From: Yponomeuta sedellus | Lineage: Eukaryota; Arthropoda; Insecta; Lepidoptera; Yponomeutidae | Direction: 5' to 3' | Assembly: GCA_934045075.1 (NCBI GenBank) | Contig: OW203734.1 | Span: 18,147,680-18,211,679, forward strand | DNA length: 64,000 nucleotides | In this document: positions 59,437 to 64,000 of the stretch, piece by piece | Layout of the letters: the number at the start of each line of letters is the position of its first letter | Position numbering within the stretch: position 1 is the first letter of the stretch | Translations under genes and position numbers: made by a program | The notes under the pieces: model-generated | Databases searched by the model: none | What the model saw: the letters and a program-made list of their open reading frames with translations, nothing else | Told to the model about the DNA's origin: nothing

Positions 59437-59629
59437 AGGGCCTGTTTCACAATCTGCAAATAAAGTTCCGGATAACCTATCCGCAACCAGGGCTGCCGTT
59501 TGTTCTAAATTTTTATAAATATTCCTATATTGCGTGTGTTTGTTTATGGCTTCAAATTTAGAACAAAAGGCAGCCCTGGTTGCGGATAGCTTAACTGGAA
59601 CTTTATTTGCAGATTGTGAAACAGGCCCT
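59437..59629. mobile_element. Palindromic MITE with TA target duplication
   Basis: 193 bp. The arms AGGGCCTGTTTCACAATCTG … and its complement extend ~75 bp with few mismatches, through CTATCCGCAACCAGGGCTGC and TTTGTTCTAAATTT. Flanked by TA at 59435-59436 and 59630-59631. Better copy of the family at 42530-42722. Confidence 0.8.
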
Positions 59630-59631
59630 TA

Positions 59632-60834
59632 GTGTCTGGTACTTATTTTTTTATTGTGATTCGACAATAATAATGTCTGAAAAACACAATCGCATATACT
59701 GATCCCATACCCTGTGCTATAATAACTAGCCCACAGGAAAGACTAGTCAATACGTGAGTCAACGAAGCCGCGGGTTTACTCACGATGTTTTCCTTCACAG
59801 TTAGCGTTTGGTATTGCGACTACAAATTCGCAAATGTACGTAACTTTAAAATTAAAGAAAGTAATTGGTACATTCAAAATTAAAGAAAGTAATTGTATTG
59901 TATGAACAGAACCGAGGCCCAGTTATTTGTTACATTTAAGAACACCTTCAAGAGCGATTCCGGTTCAAAACAAAATCAATAAAAAAAAAAGTCAAATTTG
60001 GAGACGGGGATTTCTAGGCCCGATTGTTAATAGTTGAGATATGTTTTAAAAAAAGCGTTGTATTTTTCTATTTTAAAATATAAAAAATGAGCTCAATTCA
60101 CAATCTGGAAGACGAGAAATCTTAAAAATAAGTTTATGTCCCTAATAAAATAGGATACCGATTACTTTAATCGATTAGTCTGCATGAATTAAATAAAAAA
60201 CACTAACACCGGATTAATTCCATCAAATTAAATAAATACATTAAAAAAACAAAATATTAACTTAATGAAAATAAATCTTTAAATTGATTCTCGTTTACAG
60301 ATCAATTTACAATGTATTACCCGTATTTGTCAACTGTATTTTTAATCTGCGTCTGTGCTAATAGTGACAGGTGTGACAGCTCCCTGACTCAATCTATGAT
60401 CACTCGTCTTCTCGTATCGTTTAGTGCGTTTTGAGTGTGTTTCCTGTTGTTTTTGTTATTATAATTCTCCGACCAGTGCTTTATTTCTACAGAATTACGA
60501 TCTTGCTTAACTTGTACGGACACAGATAAGTTAAGTATACGTTTCATTGTCAGCTTGTTGCATAGTCTCACTTTTACTAAATCTCTTATAACTCTGCTCT
60601 CGGATTGCCAAAATCCGCAGAATTTTCCTACATGGTTTGCTAATATAGAAGCTCTAAATTGACATCTCCTTCACCTTTTTACACCCAGGCCCAAGAATGT
60701 ATGAAAGGGTATCCGTCTCCTTTACATTCTATTCGATGAATGTCAATGGTCAGTGTAAAATGTAACCCGCTGCCTTTGGGCCATAGTTTAGTAGAGAACT
60801 TTCAAATCAGAAAAATATTATCAGTCATCATGGT
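59632..60834. other. Spacer with one Repeat K copy
   Basis: 59928-59990 is Repeat K. The rest is AT-rich with no gene, RNA gene or repeat partner that I can see. Confidence 0.45.
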
Positions 60835-61178
60835 CATCCCATTATGTCCCCATAGGTTTCTTCCCTCAGGAAGGTATAGGCCATACTCCACCACGGGGGC
60901 CAACTCCGGATTGGTGGAGGCTTGCAAGACTAGTCACTGGTCTTACTGTCAGAAGATTTCAAGCCGCCCTAAGGCCTCTGAATTGGCTTAACTACTGCTA
61001 TCTATCAACGGCAGCCGGTACCAACTGCTAAACGTACCTTACGAAGCACGAAATCGCTTGGAAAAATGCAACTAGCGTTAGTCATAGACGGCTTACCCAC
61101 CATGCACTGAGCGCACCCTGCGTCGCTTAACCTTCGTGATCGTTTAAGATTACTCAGGCAGCCGGGGCCATGAGCGAT
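60835..61178 (-). mobile_element. SINE-5S, divergent subfamily, minus strand
   Basis: Shares with 16167-16523 the 5' end (AACCTTCGTGATCGTTTAAG ATTACTCAGGCAGC on plus) and CTACTGCTATCTATCAACGG. Confidence 0.75.
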
Positions 61179-62944
61179 TCTTCTTATTGGTCAGATTATC
61201 AGTCAAGAACGCCTTTATTTCCTCGGGACGCGTGTAAGAACAACTCCAGCTTCTCTAGGTACAAAACACACGTGTTATATTTCTCACGAAGCACACTCGC
61301 CAAGCCAATGTAATTCAAACCGGCTATTCAGTTAAAGCGAGCCCGAGAATTGCCGAAAATCCCCGAAAACTACGGAAAGGAAATAGGTGAGACAGTCATA
61401 AACTGTCCCCATTACCGCAGTATAAGTATGTATAGAAGGTACGCTCGATGAAGATAATACTCAATACGTTATTGCAGCTAAAGGTTTGATAGAATCGTAA
61501 ATAACAATAACAGATAATGTTTATAATTGTGGAATTAAACGGGCACAGCAATAACTGAATTCAATAATTGAGTGTAGGAAAAATATAGAGATTTCTGTGG
61601 ATGTCAGTTGCTTTTCAAAATAATCACATAAGTATTAAGTAAATTCTCGCTAAATTGCGCTTACCGAAAATTCTGCAATTCTCAATACAAATATTTTTTT
61701 ATTGCATTGCGTTAAGCAGAAAAAATCTAACAATAATAATAAATTGTTGAATTTTTAATAAACAAGTCAAACACTTGGCCCAAACTAGGACAGCCTGTGC
61801 TATGGTCACCAGAACACGAAAACATAGAAATACCTACACTCAGCTGAGGCCAATTATACCAAATGGACGACGGCGGCGGCCAGTGGTATTCAAAATAACG
61901 AACACGAATGCTTTCTAATACGGATTAAGTATATTTAATATTGTAATTGACAACATTTCATTTTTTTAGCATACGTATTTTATTGTCTTAAAGGAAACTA
62001 GATACAAAATAAAACGACCCATATTTTTTTATTTTATGAAACACGCACGTTTTCTTATATTTTATAAATTTTAAAGTTTAAAATATTTTTACCGGAAGTG
62101 ACAAAACAACGAGGCTCACAATATGTTTTCTATAGCCTAATATCCTAAAAAAACATAGTTACTAACAAATGTCATATTTTTAGTATTGCCAGGGCCATGT
62201 TAAAAAACAGTTTCTGTATTTTTTTAACATCTGCAAATATGTTTTTCTTTTATACAATTAATCAGCTTAGTTCAATTCATCGTCCCTTATGTATGTAGTT
62301 GTTCCTTTTTTTAAATGCACTTTGTGTTAGCGAAGCCTTTATCTGCGTTCGGAGTGTTTTTGCTGCCAGTTTGTTACTTTTGTAGCTACTTTTTCAAGGT
62401 TATTTATAATGGTAGTATAAAGTATGGTAACCCTGATACTTATGTTGTGTTTGCCTTGCGTAACGTAAACAAACTTTGTGTAGTGTTAAATTTATTTCTC
62501 TCTACTCAATTTTGTTCAATCTGTTCACGAAGCAATACTGCAGAGTCATTGGTTTCCAAGTTGTCACATCATCATCGCCCATCATTTCGTATCGAAAAAT
62601 TACTAAATACACACAAAGTAATTTTTTAGGTTAGATCTTGAAATTGACTTTTTTTTTATCGTGGCACAGGCATGCTCACTGACAGCCATGGTGTGACGTC
62701 ATCAGCGTATTTTTGTGTTTTTACCATTTTCTCCGAAATGCAACCACAAAAAAAACTGAAATAAATGTTTACGTGCTTTACAAAGCCAAATCTCGAAATG
62801 GTTTTCGAATTAGACCTCCATACAATTTTGAAATGTTGTCAATTGTAATAATAAGTACAAGTAATTTAAAATTTTTTAAGTAATTTTTCTTCTAGGACCC
62901 CTTATTAAACGTGTTTTGGTAAACTTAATTCATTTAAACTCGTT
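61179..62944. other. Spacer with one SINE-G fragment
   Basis: 61772-61850 is a minus-strand SINE-G end (CAAACTAGGACAGCCTGTGC). A 104-codon frame at 62315-62629 has no recognisable domain and AT-driven composition; not called. Nothing else seen. Confidence 0.45.
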
Positions 62945-63302
62945 ATCAACCTTTGTATGTCCCCACTGCTGGGACACGGGTCTCTTCCTGTATCGCAGGA
63001 AGTTTAGGCCATACTCCACCACGGGGGCAAGTCCGGGTTGGTGGAGGATTTTAAGACAGTGGCGGGCCTTACTGTCAGAAGTTATCAAGCCACCCATAAG
63101 GCATCTGACATGGCTTTACGACTGCTATTACATGACAGCACACACCAACGGCATTACATGCCTTGCGAAGCACGTAAGCGCTCGGAAAAAATCCACTAAC
63201 GGTAGTCACGGGACGGTCACCCATCCTGCACCTGACCGCGCTTGTTATTGCTTAACTCAAGTGATTGATTCCAACCACTTGGTTCACTTAGGCCACGAGC
63301 GC
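62945..63302 (-). mobile_element. SINE-5S, near-complete, minus strand
   Basis: TATCAACCTTTGTATGTCCC at the 3' end to TTAGGCCACGAGCGC at the 5' end. 5S-like block ACGGTCACCCATCCTGCACC then TTGCTTAACTC. 63303-63727 is spacer with nothing recognised. Confidence 0.83.
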
Positions 63303-63727
63303 ATCGCAAACGTTATCGTTTCGGTAGTTCTTTCTTTTTACAGTGGTGTAAAAGTCAAGAAATTATGTGATTTTCCAAAGCCATTCAGCTCTTTCGACAA
63401 AGTCAGGCTTCTGTGCCAAGATAATGTACGTGATAACCGTGCCCGATGCTGGAAAATGCCATTGTAACAATATTGAGGTGTACCGTCGAATGAATGTTTG
63501 CGTAAGGATCCCGGCCATTCCCTCAAATCAGTACATTCGCATTCAAATGATTATTGTTGAGGCGGGCGGCGATTCCGTTTATTTGTTCCGGGGCCCGCCT
63601 ACGGATATATCGTTTGTTAGGATAGTTAGGTGCAGCTTTTTTGTACTTGAGAACAGAAATCTAAATATATTTTCCTAAACATATCTATTTTTTTGTGGAG
63701 AGGATGAAGGAAGAAAGATTTTCGAAA

Positions 63728-63970
63728 CAAATCTATATTGCAAATGTGAATGGAAGGGATAGTAAGGGACGTCTCAGGCGGACATACATCGACCAAATAG
63801 GGGATGCATGAGCAAAGGGGAAGATGAATAGTACCCGGGACTGGCATGCGTGCATGCAACGACTTATGAACGTTGATGAAGCGAAGGTGATCTGTCAGGA
63901 TCGTGACAAGTGGCAGTCCCTGGTCTCTGCCCACCTCTCTTGGATACAGGCGTGAGGCTATGTATGTATG
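63728..63970 (+). pseudogene. LINE-H reverse transcriptase C-terminus with (GTAT)n tail
   Basis: The frame reads GRDSKGRLRRTYIDQIGDA, one in-frame TGA (63809-63811), then KMNSTRDWHACMQRLMNVDEAK and DKWQSLVSAHLSWIQA before TGA. The tail is TATGTATGTATGTAT. C-terminal ~70 codons of a LINE polymerase; 5'-truncated. Confidence 0.7.
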
Positions 63971-64000
63971 TATCTATTTTTTTAAGAAAATATATTTAGA

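Noticed and set aside
62315..62629. 104-codon plus-strand ORF
   Set aside because: AT-rich spacer, hydrophobic and low-complexity translation, no domain, no neighbouring signals.

Overview
The window looks like repeat-dense intergenic or intronic DNA from an insect, most likely a moth or butterfly (Lepidoptera). The basis is its mix of BEL/Pao and Ty3/gypsy LTR retrotransposons, RTE-like and CR1-like LINE tails, several SINE families and AT-rich spacers. The species call is inference. I found no host protein-coding gene that I can defend. Almost every long ORF belongs to a transposable element.

Layout. 1-6.0 kb holds small repeats, a MITE, a 5S-rRNA-like SINE split by a GC-rich LINE, and a short repeat split by another LINE. 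6.05-13.64 kb is a 5'-truncated CR1-like LINE whose RT ORF is split by a BEL/Pao element (6197-11565, minus strand). That element has two identical 298-bp LTRs, ACTTA target duplications and a tRNA-Tyr primer site. It carries an envelope-like (F-type) gene but has lost gag, protease and most of RT. 13.6-18.9 kb is a mosaic of SINEs and LINE fragments. 18.90-32.79 kb is a Ty3/gypsy element (mdg3/micropia-like) with 500-bp LTRs and an SR-protein-like N-terminus on Gag. An apparently intact second BEL/Pao element (23971-30411, 253-bp LTRs, AAGAC duplications, one 1.7-thousand-codon gag-pol ORF) sits between its RNase H and integrase. 33-64 kb is again a mosaic of SINEs, LINE 3' fragments, palindromic elements and a ~500-bp tetranucleotide microsatellite.

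Working names used below. SINE-5S: ~350 bp, contains a 5S rRNA internal-promoter-like block. SINE-C: ~300 bp with a tRNA-like unit in its middle. SINE-E, SINE-F, SINE-G: three other tRNA-like SINEs. Repeat A: ~250 bp with a (GAC/GAT)n tail. LINE-D, LINE-H, LINE-L: three recurrent LINE 3' ends. Repeats I, J, K, M, N: unclassified local repeats.

The elements form a stratigraphy. Target-site duplications show LINE into SINE-5S, LINE into Repeat A, LINE-D into SINE-C, BEL into LINE and BEL into gypsy. LTR identity (298/298, 251/253 and 499/500 by eye) makes the three LTR insertions recent. The env-bearing BEL element was probably already defective when it last moved, because its LTRs are identical while its coding region carries a large deletion, a frameshift and three nonsense codons.
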